Source: DAHUYF01 sp963838385 | GTDB lineage: Bacteria; Pseudomonadota; Alphaproteobacteria; ATCC43930; CGMCC-115725 | Direction of reading: 5' to 3' | NCBI GenBank assembly: GCA_963838385.1 | Contig: CAWIRE010000006.1 | Location: forward strand, 558,001-622,000 | Length of the DNA: 64,000 bases | Part shown: piece after piece, positions 31,603 to 39,648 of the stretch | Position numbering within the stretch: the stretch's first letter is position 1 | How the letters are laid out: every line of letters begins with the position of its first letter | Translations under genes and position numbers: made by a program | The notes under the pieces: generated by a model | What the model saw: only the letters and a program-made list of their open reading frames with translations | The model's database searches: none | What the model was told of the DNA's origin: nothing

Positions 31603-32241
31603 ATGCTGACGCTGTTCTACAGCCCCGGCGCCTGTTCCATGGCGTCGCATATCGGGCTCGAGGAGGCGGGCGCCGCCTTCGAGACCATGCAGGTGGCGCT
31701 GGCCAAGGGCGAGCAGCGGACGCCTGACTATCTCAAGATCAATCCCCGCGGCAAGGTGCCGGCGCTGCGGCTCGAGGATGGCAGCGTGATCACCGAGAAC
31801 ACGGCGATCCTCACTTATATCGGCCGGCGCTTCCCGGAAAAATCCTTGCTGCCCAAGGACCTCGGGGACGAGGCGCGCTGTATCGCCATGATGGCGTGGC
31901 TGTCGAACTGGGTGCATCCCTCCTTCACCCACATCTTCCGGCCCGAGCGCTTCGCCGAGGATCCGAGCGCCGCGCCCGCGCTCAAGGAGACCGGAAAGAA
32001 GAATTTCTGGGCGGCGCTGCAGGAGATCGACGGGCTGGTCGCCGGCCACAAATGGATGCAGGGCGACGCCTTCACCCTCTGCGATCCCTACGCCCTGGTC
32101 TTCTATGGTTGGGGCAAGCGCATCGAGCTGCCGGTCAAGGAGCTCAAATCCTATAGTAGCTGGAAGGATCGCATGCTCGAGCGCCCGGCCGTGCGCCGGG
32201 TGTTGGAGCGCGAGCAGAACATCCTGCTCAAAGCGGCATAG
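31603..32241 (+). CDS. Glutathione S-transferase, beta-class-like
   Basis: A 212-residue cytosolic enzyme conjugating glutathione to electrophiles. The thioredoxin-like domain starts 'MLTLFYSPGACSMASHIGLEEAG' with the beta-class Cys at residue 11 and 'GKVPALRLEDGSVITENTAIL', whose cis-proline binds glutathione. The helical C-terminal domain carries 'GDAFTLCDPYALVFYGWG'. ATG 31603 lies 8 bases after GGAGG; an in-frame GTG at 31588 would overlap that site. Confidence 0.9.
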   Translation: MLTLFYSPGACSMASHIGLEEAGAAFETMQVALAKGEQRTPDYLKINPRGKVPALRLEDGSVITENTAILTYIGRRFPEKSLLPKDLGDEARCIAMMAWLSNWVHPSFTHIFRPERFAEDPSAAPALKETGKKNFWAALQEIDGLVAGHKWMQGDAFTLCDPYALVFYGWGKRIELPVKELKSYSSWKDRMLERPAVRRVLEREQNILLKAA

Positions 32242-32282
32242 CGGCGCTGCAATCGCCGGCGGCGCCGGCAAGGCGGTATGGT

Positions 32283-32801
32283 TTGGGTCATCCCTGTCGC
32301 GCCCATCCGATCCTCGGAAGAGCGCTCGCCTATTGGCTGCGCATCCGCGGCACCCGCACCATGCCGTCGCGCCGCGATGTCGAGCCGGCGGACGTGCCGG
32401 CGCTGCTGCCGCATCTGCAGCTCGTGGACATCGTCGACGGCCGGTTCCGCTACCGCCTGGTCGGCACCGCGCTGGTCGACGCCTTCGGGCGCGACTATAC
32501 CGGCCAATATCCCGACGAGATGTTCGAGAACACCCGCGGCCCCTTCATCTGCCAGGTTTTCACCGCGGTGCGCGAGGCGCGCCGGCCGATGTTCCTGCGC
32601 AGCCGCTATCTCACCAACCGGGATGTCGAGCTGTTCGCCGACCGGCTCTACCTGCCGTTGTCGCAGGACGGGCGCGAGGTCGACATGATCCTGGGCGCCT
32701 TGTCCTTCGATTTCGGCACGGCCGAGCCGGTCGCCGGCGCCTGGGGCTCGGCTGAGCTCGCGCCCTCGGACGCGCCGCCCGAGCTCGTCGAGCTGGACTG
32801 A
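32283..32801 (+). CDS. PAS-domain (PAS_5 type) protein
   Basis: A 172-residue single-domain protein: 'LAYWLRIRGTRTMPSRRDVEPADVPALLPHL' followed by 'FRYRLVGTALVDAFGRDYTGQ' is the usual opening of the alphaproteobacterial PAS_5 family. The yW motif lies upstream of the first ATG (32361), so a TTG start at 32283 with AAGGCGG upstream is preferred. No output domain is present. It probably acts as a small sensor or partner protein; the ligand is unknown. Confidence 0.75.
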   Translation: MGHPCRAHPILGRALAYWLRIRGTRTMPSRRDVEPADVPALLPHLQLVDIVDGRFRYRLVGTALVDAFGRDYTGQYPDEMFENTRGPFICQVFTAVREARRPMFLRSRYLTNRDVELFADRLYLPLSQDGREVDMILGALSFDFGTAEPVAGAWGSAELAPSDAPPELVELD

Positions 32802-32903
32802 CGCGGTTGCGGCGACAGCCGCTCACGCACATATGATGACGGTGTGAGTGTCGTGCGCTCCTTCGCGGCCGCTAAGCTCGGCCGATTGACGAGGAGGACT
32901 ATC

Positions 32904-33443
32904 ATGACTGTCGCCGATCTCGGCCGCGGCGCCGCCATCATCGCCGTCCTGCTGCTCGCCGGCTGCGCCACCGATCAGACCGCCTATTACGCGCCGCCGC
33001 CCGGGCTGACGCCGGACCGGGCGGTGAGCATCATCGGCAGCAAGGATCCCAAATCCCCGCTGCAATCGAGCGAGTATCACCTGGTCTGGCAGGTCGACGG
33101 GCAGCGCGTGCGGGATTCGGCCACGCGCTGGGATCAGCCGCTGCTGGTCACCGCCGGCGCGCCGCACCGTCTCAGCCTCGCTTATGGCTGGGGCGGCATC
33201 TCCGGCGGCACCGAGATCGAGCTCACCGGCAAGCCTGGCACCACCGTGGTGGTCGAGGGCGCGGCGGTCGATCCCGACAGCTCGGCCGAGCTCTGGCTCG
33301 CCGACGCCCGCACCGGCACGGTCATCGGCGAGAAGCACGCGGTGCGCCTCAGCTGGTTCCCGGCCAGCGAACCCATGCCGATGGTGACCGACACCAACGT
33401 CATCCCGCTGCAGCTGATCGACAAGACCCTGCCGATGCACTGA
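32904..33443 (+). CDS. Hypothetical lipoprotein
   Basis: A 179-residue protein with a lipoprotein signal ('AAIIAVLLLAGC', lipobox Cys at about 21). The mature part is rich in beta structure ('EYHLVWQVDGQRVRDSATRW', 'ELTGKPGTTVVVEGAAVDPD'). ATG 32904 follows GAGGAGGA; starting at 32844 would bury the signal. I recognise no family. It faces coaD convergently across a heptamer-repeat hairpin. Confidence 0.7.
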   Translation: MTVADLGRGAAIIAVLLLAGCATDQTAYYAPPPGLTPDRAVSIIGSKDPKSPLQSSEYHLVWQVDGQRVRDSATRWDQPLLVTAGAPHRLSLAYGWGGISGGTEIELTGKPGTTVVVEGAAVDPDSSAELWLADARTGTVIGEKHAVRLSWFPASEPMPMVTDTNVIPLQLIDKTLPMH

Positions 33444-33454
33444 GCCGCGGCAGG

Positions 33455-33577
33455 AGCTGTCAGCTATCAGCTATCAGCTATCAGCTATCAGCTATCAGCT
33501 TTCAGCCGTCGCGGCGCGTGTCGCGTAGTCCGCAAACTAATTGATAGCTGACGGCTGAAAGCTGACAGCTGACAGCT
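33455..33577. repeat. Heptamer (AGCTATC) repeat forming a long imperfect hairpin
   Basis: Eight tandem heptamers (AGCTGTC, five AGCTATC, AGCTTTC, AGCCGTC) fill 33455-33510. Five heptamers in inverted orientation (GATAGCT, GACGGCT, GAAAGCT, two GACAGCT) fill 33543-33577. Positions 33483-33510 can pair with 33550-33577 as a 28-bp stem with two mismatches and a 39-nt loop. It lies between two convergent genes and could serve as a bidirectional terminator. Confidence 0.75.
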
Positions 33578-33582
33578 TCCCC

Positions 33583-34120
33583 TCACCGCTTCGCCGCCAC
33601 CTTCTTCTTGCCGTTCTGGGCGAAGCGGGCGGTGATCCGGTTCAACACGCGCGGGCTGACGAAATGCGGAGACGTCGCCGCCGAGCTGGGCGATCTCCTT
33701 GACGAAGCGCGAGGCGATGAACTGGTACTTGTCGTTGGCCATCAGGAACACCGTCTCGACATTGGGATTGAGGCGGTTGTTCATCCCGGCCATCTGGAAC
33801 TCGTATTCGAAGTCGGAGACGGCGCGCAAGCCGCGCACGATCACCGTGGCGCCCTGCTCCATCGCGAAATGCATGGTGAGGATGTCATAGGCCTTCACCT
33901 CCACGCGGTGCCGGGTTTCGGCATCGGCGAGATGCGCGATCTCCTCCTGCACCATCTCGACGCGCTCGTCGGTGGAGAAGAGCGGGCCCTTGCCGATGTT
34001 GCGGGCGACGCCGATCACCAGCCGGTCGACGATCTTCGTCGCCCGCAGGATGATGTCGGTATGGCCGTTGGTGATGGGGTCGAAGGTGCCGGGATAGACC
34101 CCAATGCGCGCGCTGCTCAT
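33583..34120 (-). CDS. coaD: Phosphopantetheine adenylyltransferase, C-terminus frameshifted
   Basis: Penultimate enzyme of coenzyme A synthesis (4'-phosphopantetheine + ATP to dephospho-CoA). The N-terminus shows the nucleotidyltransferase motif 'GVYPGTFDPITNGHTDII'; later blocks are 'GLRAVSDFEYEFQMAGMN' and 'FIASRFVKEIAQLGGDVS'. Near 33663 one extra base shifts the frame; removing it restores 'FVSPRVLNRITARFAQNGKK', ending at 33583-33585. Without correction the frame runs into the heptamer repeat. Because the gene is essential, a sequencing error in the TTT run is the likeliest cause. ATG overlaps the gyrA stop. Confidence 0.85.
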
Positions 34121-36903
34121 GCGATATCCCCTTCGGTTTCCTCGGTCGCCCCGTTCTCGCCGTTCTCTCCGGCATCGGCGAGATGCGCCACCGAGACGAC
34201 GCGCTCGCCTTCCTCCACCTTGAACACCACGACCCCCTGGCTGCGCCGGCGCTTGATCGGGATCCCCTCGATCGGCACGCGGATCACCATGCCGGTATTG
34301 GTCACCAGCATGATCTGGTCGCGCTTGCCCACCGGGAAGACGGCGACGACGGCGTCCTGGCGCCGCGCCAGATTCATGTTCTCGATGCCCTGCCCGCCGC
34401 GCCCGGCGATGCGATAGTCATAGGCCGAGCTGCGCACGCCGAAGCCCTTCTCGGTGATCGACAGCAGCAGCTCCTCGCGCTGGGCGAGGTCGGCATACTG
34501 CTCCTCGGAGACGGTGGCATCCACGCCGTTGCCGTTGCCGTTGCCGTTCTCGCCCTCACCCTCCTCGGGCTCGGTGGCCTCCACCGGCTCGCTCTCCTCG
34601 CCTGCGGCGCGCCGGCGCTGGGTCGCGAGCCGCAGGAAGGCGGCGCGGGTCGGCGCATCCGCCTCCTCGTGGCGCAGGATCGACAGCGAGATCACCGCAT
34701 CGCCCTCGGCGAGCTTGATGCCGCGCACGCCGACGGAGGTGCGCCCGGTGAACACCCGCACGTCGCCCGCCGGGAAGCGGATGGCGCGGCCGTTGCGCGT
34801 GGCCAGCAGGATGTCGTCATGGGCGCCGCAGACCGCGACCGCGATCAGCTTGTCGTCGGCATCCTCGCCCTCGAATTTCATCGCGATCTTGCCGCTGGCG
34901 AAGACGTTGCCGAAATCCGACAGCAGGTTGCGCCGCACATTGCCTTTGCGCGTGACGAAGACCGCGGTGTACTGGTCCCAGGATTTCTCGTCCTCGGGCA
35001 GCGGCATCACCGTCGAGATGCCTTCGCCCGGCGCCAGGTTGGGCAGCAGGTTGATGAACGCCTTGCCGCGCGATTGCGGCGTCCCCACCGGCAGCTTGTA
35101 GACCTTGAGCTTGTAGACCCGGCCGGTCGAGGTGAAGAACAGCACCGAGGCGTGGGTCGAGGCGACGAAGACCTGGCTGACGAAATCCTCCTCGCGCACC
35201 GCCATGCCGGTGCGGCCGCGCCCGCCGCGGCGCTGCGCGCGGTATGTGGAGAGCGGCACGCGCTTGATGTAGCCGGCGTGGCTCACCGTCACCACCATGT
35301 CCTCGCGCTGGATCAGCTCCTCGATATCGGCCTCGAACTCGACATCCTCGATCACCGTCTTGCGCGGTGTGGCGAACTCCTCCCTGATCTCGCGGAATTC
35401 CTGGCGCAGCACCTCGAGCAGCCGCTCGCGCGAGCCGAGGATGGCGAGATGGCCCTTGATCTCGGTGACGATCTGGTCGAGCTCCTGCGCGATCTTGTCG
35501 CGCTCGAGCCCGGTCAGGCGCTGCAGGCGCAGATCGAGGATCGCCTTGGCCTGATCCTCGGAGAGCCGGTAGCTGCCGTCGGGCTGCGTTCCGCCGCGGC
35601 CGGCCTCCTCGATCAGCGCGATCAGCGGCGCCACGTCCGCCACGGGCCAGGTCCGGCCGACCAGCGCCTCGCGCGCCGCCGGCGGGTCGGGCGCCCGGCG
35701 GATGAGCTCGATCATCGCGTCGATATTGGCCACCGCCACGGCCAGCCCCAGCAGCACATGCGCCCGCTCGCGCGCCTTGCCCAGCAGGAAGATGGTGCGG
35801 CGGGTGACGACCTCCTCGCGGAATCCGACGAAGGCGGCGATGATCTCGCGCAGCGGCAGCAGCTCGGGCCGGCCGCCGTTCAGCGCCAGCATGTTGACGC
35901 CGAAGCTGGTCTGCAGCGGCGTGTGGCGATAGAGTTGGTTCAGCACGATGTCGGCCTGGGCGTCGCGCTTGATCTCGATCACCACGCGCACGCCATCGCG
36001 GTCGCTCTCGTCGCGCAGATCGGCGATGCCCTCGATCAGCTTCTCGCGCACGCATTCGGCGATGCGCTCGACCATGCGCGCCTTGTTCACCTGGTAGGGC
36101 ACCTCGGTGACGATGATCGCCTCGCGCTCCTTGCGGATCTCCTCGATGTGCGTCTTGCCGCGCAGCACCACCGAGCCGCGGCCGAGCTTGTAGGCGGCAT
36201 GGATGCCCGTGCGGCCGATGATGATGCCGCCGGTGGGGAAATCCGGGCCCGGCACCAGCTCCATCAGCTCGTCGGTGGTGATGTTGGGGTTGTCGATGAA
36301 GGCGATGCAGGCGTCGAGCACCTCGCCGAGATTGTGCGTCGGGATGTTGGTCGCCATGCCGACGGCGATGCCGGAGCCGCCGTTGACCAGGAGGTTGGGG
36401 AACCGCGCCGGCAGCACCTTCGGCTCCTGGCGCGTGCCGTCGTAATTGGGCTGGAAGTCGACGGTGTCCTTGTCGATGTCGCTGAGCAGCGGGTCCGAGG
36501 CGCGCGACAGCCGCGCCTCGGTGTAGCGCATCGCCGCCGCCGGGTCGCCGTCCATCGAGCCGAAATTGCCCTGGCCGTCGATCAGCGGCACGCGCATCGC
36601 GAAATCCTGCGCCATGCGCACCATGGCGTCGTAGATCGCGCTGTCGCCATGCGGGTGGTAATGCCCCATGACGTCGCCGACCACCGCCGCCGATTTGCGG
36701 AACGGCCGGTTCCAGTCGTAGCCGTTCTCCTTCATCGCATAGAGGATGCGGCGATGCACCGGCTTCAGCCCGTCGCGCACGTCGGGCAGCGCCCGCGCCA
36801 CGATGACGCTCATGGCGTAGTCGAGATAGGAGCGCCGCATCTCGTCTTCGATGGAGATCGGCGTGATGTCGAACGGCGGCGGCGCGATCGGAGAATCGGT
36901 CAA
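34117..36903 (-). CDS. gyrA: DNA gyrase subunit A
   Basis: The 928-residue breakage-reunion subunit of gyrase. 'DVRDGLKPVHRRILYAM' and 'GDVMGHYHPHGDSAIYDAMVRMAQ' give the quinolone-resistance region, with the Ser83- and Asp87-equivalents in wild-type form. 'AMRYTEARLSR' holds the catalytic tyrosine. The C-terminal beta-pinwheel domain begins after the GyrA box 'QRRGGRG'. A Glu/Gly/Asn-rich insert in that domain ('EEGEGENGNGNGNG') is encoded by a hexanucleotide repeat. The gene overlaps coaD by 4 bases. Confidence 0.97.
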   Translation of the reverse strand: MTDSPIAPPPFDITPISIEDEMRRSYLDYAMSVIVARALPDVRDGLKPVHRRILYAMKENGYDWNRPFRKSAAVVGDVMGHYHPHGDSAIYDAMVRMAQDFAMRVPLIDGQGNFGSMDGDPAAAMRYTEARLSRASDPLLSDIDKDTVDFQPNYDGTRQEPKVLPARFPNLLVNGGSGIAVGMATNIPTHNLGEVLDACIAFIDNPNITTDELMELVPGPDFPTGGIIIGRTGIHAAYKLGRGSVVLRGKTHIEEIRKEREAIIVTEVPYQVNKARMVERIAECVREKLIEGIADLRDESDRDGVRVVIEIKRDAQADIVLNQLYRHTPLQTSFGVNMLALNGGRPELLPLREIIAAFVGFREEVVTRRTIFLLGKARERAHVLLGLAVAVANIDAMIELIRRAPDPPAAREALVGRTWPVADVAPLIALIEEAGRGGTQPDGSYRLSEDQAKAILDLRLQRLTGLERDKIAQELDQIVTEIKGHLAILGSRERLLEVLRQEFREIREEFATPRKTVIEDVEFEADIEELIQREDMVVTVSHAGYIKRVPLSTYRAQRRGGRGRTGMAVREEDFVSQVFVASTHASVLFFTSTGRVYKLKVYKLPVGTPQSRGKAFINLLPNLAPGEGISTVMPLPEDEKSWDQYTAVFVTRKGNVRRNLLSDFGNVFASGKIAMKFEGEDADDKLIAVAVCGAHDDILLATRNGRAIRFPAGDVRVFTGRTSVGVRGIKLAEGDAVISLSILRHEEADAPTRAAFLRLATQRRRAAGEESEPVEATEPEEGEGENGNGNGNGVDATVSEEQYADLAQREELLLSITEKGFGVRSSAYDYRIAGRGGQGIENMNLARRQDAVVAVFPVGKRDQIMLVTNTGMVIRVPIEGIPIKRRRSQGVVVFKVEEGERVVSVAHLADAGENGENGATEETEGDIA
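34525..34548. repeat. GCCGTT hexanucleotide tract inside gyrA
   Basis: Four perfect tandem copies of GCCGTT (plus strand), encoding Asn-Gly repeats in an insert of the GyrA C-terminal domain. Being a multiple of three, length changes would keep the frame. Confidence 0.8.
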
Positions 36904-37217
36904 AACAGGGTCCCGTATGGTGGGCGCAAAACGGAAAACGCCGGCGACGAGCGCCAGCGTTGAGGCGCGGCGAAGTTTAGCTCATCCGACCGCGCCGGAC
37001 AATCTCGCCGGGCGCCCGAACGGGACTCGGAGCGGCGCGCCAGGCGAAAGCGAAAGAGGCGTGAATTCCGCAAGATAGATGGGCTTCTTCGAGCGATCTT
37101 TCAACCATTTCGGGCGCGATCCGCCACGCCCGCTATTGCGCTGCGGCAGGGCGGCGAAACGCGGCGCGCCCCAGGCCGTCCTTGCCGCCACGCCGCCGGG
37201 CGAGGCAGGCTCTTGCC
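36904..37217. other. Divergent intergenic region gyrA / FAD oxidoreductase
   Basis: 314 bp between the gyrA start and the FAD-oxidoreductase start, expected to carry both promoters. No RNA gene or convincing ORF was seen. The DNA near 37030-37100 is somewhat A-rich ('aggcgaaagcgaaagaggcg'). Exact promoter elements could not be fixed. Confidence 0.5.
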
Positions 37218-38399
37218 ATGACCGGGCAGTGCGACGTGGCGATCATCGGCGGCGGCGTCATCGGCTCGGCCATCGCCTGCTGTCTCGCCGGCGAGCCGGG
37301 CTTTCAGGGCGGCATCACCGTGCTCGAGCGCGATCCCGCCTATGGGCAGGCGGCCTCGGCGCTATCGGTGAGCTCGATCCGCCAGCAATTCTCCACCCCG
37401 GTCAACATCGCGCTCTCGCTTTATGGCATCGATTTCCTGCGCCGGGCGGCGCGCCTGCTCGCGGTCGAGGGCGAGCCGCCGCCCGCGCTCGGCTTGCAGG
37501 AGCAGGGTTATCTCTTCCTGGCGAACGCCGCGGGCCGGGCCGATCTCCAAGCCGGTCACGCGCTGCAGCGCCGGCTCGGCGCCGACATCGCGCTGCTCGA
37601 TCCGGCGGCGCTGGCGGCGCGCTTTCCCTGGCTCGACGCCACGGGGATTGCCGCCGGCGCGCTCGGCCTTTCCGGCGAGGGCTGGTTCGACGGCTGGGCC
37701 CTGCTCCAGGGCTTCCGCCGCAAGGCGCGGTCGCTCGGCGCGCACTATCGCCGCGCCGAGGTGGTCGGCATCGAGCGCGCCGGGCGCCGTGTCGCCGCGC
37801 TCGCGCTCGATGACGGCACGCGGCTCGGCTGCGGCCTCGCCGTCATCGCCGCCGGCCCGCAATCGGGCGCGGTCGCGGCGCTCGCCGGCATCGATCTCCC
37901 GGTCGAGCCGAGGAAGCGCTCGGTCTTCGTCTTCGCCTGCCGCGCGGCGCTGCCGGGCTTCCCGCTGCTCATCGATCCCGGCGGGGTCTATGTGCGCCCC
38001 GAAGGCGACCGCTTTCTCGCCGGCGTCTCGCCGCCGCCCGAGCGCGATCCGCCGGCCACCGATTTCGCCGTCGATGGCGCGCTCTTCGACGAGATCATCT
38101 GGCCCGCTTTGGCGCGGCGGGTGCCGGCCTTCGCCGAGATCAAGCTCACCGGTGCCTGGGCCGGGCATTACGATTTCAACCGCTTCGACCAGAACGGGCT
38201 GGTCGGCCCGCACCCGGCGCTGGACAATCTGATCTGCGCCACCGGCTTCAGCGGCCACGGGCTGCAGCAGGCGCCGGCGGTCGGGCGCGGCGTGGCGGAG
38301 CTCATCGCCCACGGCGGCTATCGCAGCCTCGACCTCTCGCCGCTCTCGGTCGCGCGGGTCGCGGAAGGCCGGCCGCTGCGCGAGGCCAAGGTGGTCTAG
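37218..38399 (+). CDS. DAO-family FAD-dependent oxidoreductase
   Basis: A 393-residue flavoenzyme of the D-amino-acid oxidase/FOXRED1-like family. The N-terminal Rossmann motif is 'CDVAIIGGGVIGSAIACCLA', followed by an adenine-binding acidic end ('ITVLERDP'). 'SALSVSSIRQQFSTPVNIALS' resembles sarcosine/glycine oxidase-like enzymes, and the closing 'LICATGFSGHGLQQAPAVGRGVAELI' is the family's C-terminal FAD block. The substrate is unknown. ATG 37218 lies at the start of the fold. The stop codon is directly followed by a palindromic element. Confidence 0.88.
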   Translation: MTGQCDVAIIGGGVIGSAIACCLAGEPGFQGGITVLERDPAYGQAASALSVSSIRQQFSTPVNIALSLYGIDFLRRAARLLAVEGEPPPALGLQEQGYLFLANAAGRADLQAGHALQRRLGADIALLDPAALAARFPWLDATGIAAGALGLSGEGWFDGWALLQGFRRKARSLGAHYRRAEVVGIERAGRRVAALALDDGTRLGCGLAVIAAGPQSGAVAALAGIDLPVEPRKRSVFVFACRAALPGFPLLIDPGGVYVRPEGDRFLAGVSPPPERDPPATDFAVDGALFDEIIWPALARRVPAFAEIKLTGAWAGHYDFNRFDQNGLVGPHPALDNLICATGFSGHGLQQAPAVGRGVAELIAHGGYRSLDLSPLSVARVAEGRPLREAKVV

Positions 38400-38568
38400 C
38401 CCGGATTTCTCACACAGGCACGGGCTGCGACGGCGATCTTTGGCGCCAGGGCAGGAGCCGGGACGCGCGGCGATGCACCGCATCGTGAGCGGCCCGGCGA
38501 CGCCCCCTGGCGCCAAAGAGCGCCGTCCCTCCGGGTTGCAGCGCGTACCTGTGTGAGAAATCCGGGCT
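38398..38568. repeat. 171-bp palindromic element
   Basis: Long inverted repeat. The outer arms 'agcccggatttctcacacag' (38398) and its exact complement ending at 38568 are perfect. Inner arms 'ctttggcgccaggg' (38438) and 'ccctggcgccaaag' (38506) also match perfectly, and intervening parts pair partly. The left end overlaps the stop codon of the preceding gene. The structure suits a dispersed MITE or REP-type element. It probably ends transcription of the oxidoreductase gene. Confidence 0.8.
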
Positions 38569-38661
38569 GGGACCCTCAAATTGTCGTGAAGGTAGCCCAG
38601 CTTACACCATGATGTGGTACATCCCCCGCCATCTGAAGCCGTTTTCGGGGAGGAGACAGCC

Positions 38662-39093
38662 ATGCATCGCCTGAGCCGACCGGTCGCCGCGCTTGCGCTG
38701 GCGGGATTGCTTGCCGCCTGCGCCTCCAATGCCAGCATGAAGACCCTGCACGCCACGCTCAACGGCCAGCAGGAAGTGCCGCCAACCAGCAGCAAGGGCA
38801 CGGGCACGGCGAATTTCACCCTCGATCCCGTGACCCGGCAGCTCACCTGGAAGGTGACGTATGCCGGTCTCACCGGCCCGGCCGCCGCCGCCCATATCCA
38901 TGGCCCCGCCGCGCCCGGCGCCAATGCCGGCGTCGCCGTCAATCTCGCGCCCAACGGGGTCGGCAATCCGATCGAAGGCGCCACCGTGCTGACCGACGGT
39001 CAGATCGCCGATCTGATGGCGGGCAAGGACTACGTCAACATCCACACCGCGGCCAACAAGGGCGGCGAGATCCGCGGCCAGATCCTGCCATGA
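38662..39093 (+). CDS. CHRD-domain lipoprotein
   Basis: A 143-residue protein with a lipoprotein-type signal ('VAALALAGLLAACASNASM', Cys at about 18) and a CHRD domain (about 27-142: 'TLNGQQEVPPTSSKGTGTANF', 'GPAAAAHIHGPAAPGANAG', 'YVNIHTAANKGGEIRGQIL'). The domain was first described in chordin and is common in bacterial exported proteins of unknown role. It overlaps the downstream cupredoxin gene by 4 bases, indicating an operon. ATG 38662 follows GGGGAGGAG. Confidence 0.88.
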   Translation: MHRLSRPVAALALAGLLAACASNASMKTLHATLNGQQEVPPTSSKGTGTANFTLDPVTRQLTWKVTYAGLTGPAAAAHIHGPAAPGANAGVAVNLAPNGVGNPIEGATVLTDGQIADLMAGKDYVNIHTAANKGGEIRGQILP

Positions 39094-39521
39094 AGCCACG
39101 AGGGGAGCCGGGCGCGGCTCTCCTCGCCGCTGCCGGCCGCCGGACTGCGCTGGCGACGCTGCTGGGCGCGGCGGCGCTGGCGCTGCTCGGGCGGCCCGCG
39201 GCGGCGGAGCCGCTGCTCGTCACGCTGGTGATGACCGAATACCGCTTCACGCCGAAGCAGCTACGCCTGCCGGTGGGGGTTCCCTGCCGTCTGGTGCTGG
39301 AGAACCACGGCGCCGAGCTTCACGAGTTCACTGCGCCGGAATTTCTCGCTGCGATTGCGCTCGACACGCCCGAGGCTCTCGCGCCGGGCGGCCGCGAGGT
39401 CGTGGTCCGGCCGGGCCAGCGCAAGGAGCTGCGCTTCATCGCGCCGCATGCCGGGCGCTATCCCATGGCCTGCGCCGATCACGACTGGGCGGGGATGGTG
39501 GGCGAGATCATCGTCGGCTGA
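39090..39521 (+). CDS. Cupredoxin-like periplasmic copper protein
   Basis: A 143-residue protein with a signal sequence (about 1-40) and a cupredoxin fold. The type I copper ligands look complete: His in 'GAELHEFTAPEF', then Cys, His and Met in 'PMACADHDWAGMVGEI'. This ligand order is that of plastocyanin/pseudoazurin-type and EfeO-cupredoxin domains. It is translationally coupled to the CHRD gene; electron transfer or metal handling in the periplasm is likely. Confidence 0.85.
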   Translation: MKPRGEPGAALLAAAGRRTALATLLGAAALALLGRPAAAEPLLVTLVMTEYRFTPKQLRLPVGVPCRLVLENHGAELHEFTAPEFLAAIALDTPEALAPGGREVVVRPGQRKELRFIAPHAGRYPMACADHDWAGMVGEIIVG

Positions 39522-39648
39522 GCCGCGGCCCGCGCCCCCCCCCGTGACCTTTCGTTAAGCCCGGCGCGCCAGACTGCGCCACGGCCGCGCGGCCCGGCGG
39601 AGGTCACTTGGCAGACCACCGGGGCTTGCGCGACAATCACGGAAGACA

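Noticed and set aside
34183..36963. A 926-codon open frame antisense to gyrA
   Set aside because: Shadow of gyrA, with the same biased composition (HH, DD, AEIL runs) and no recognisable domain.
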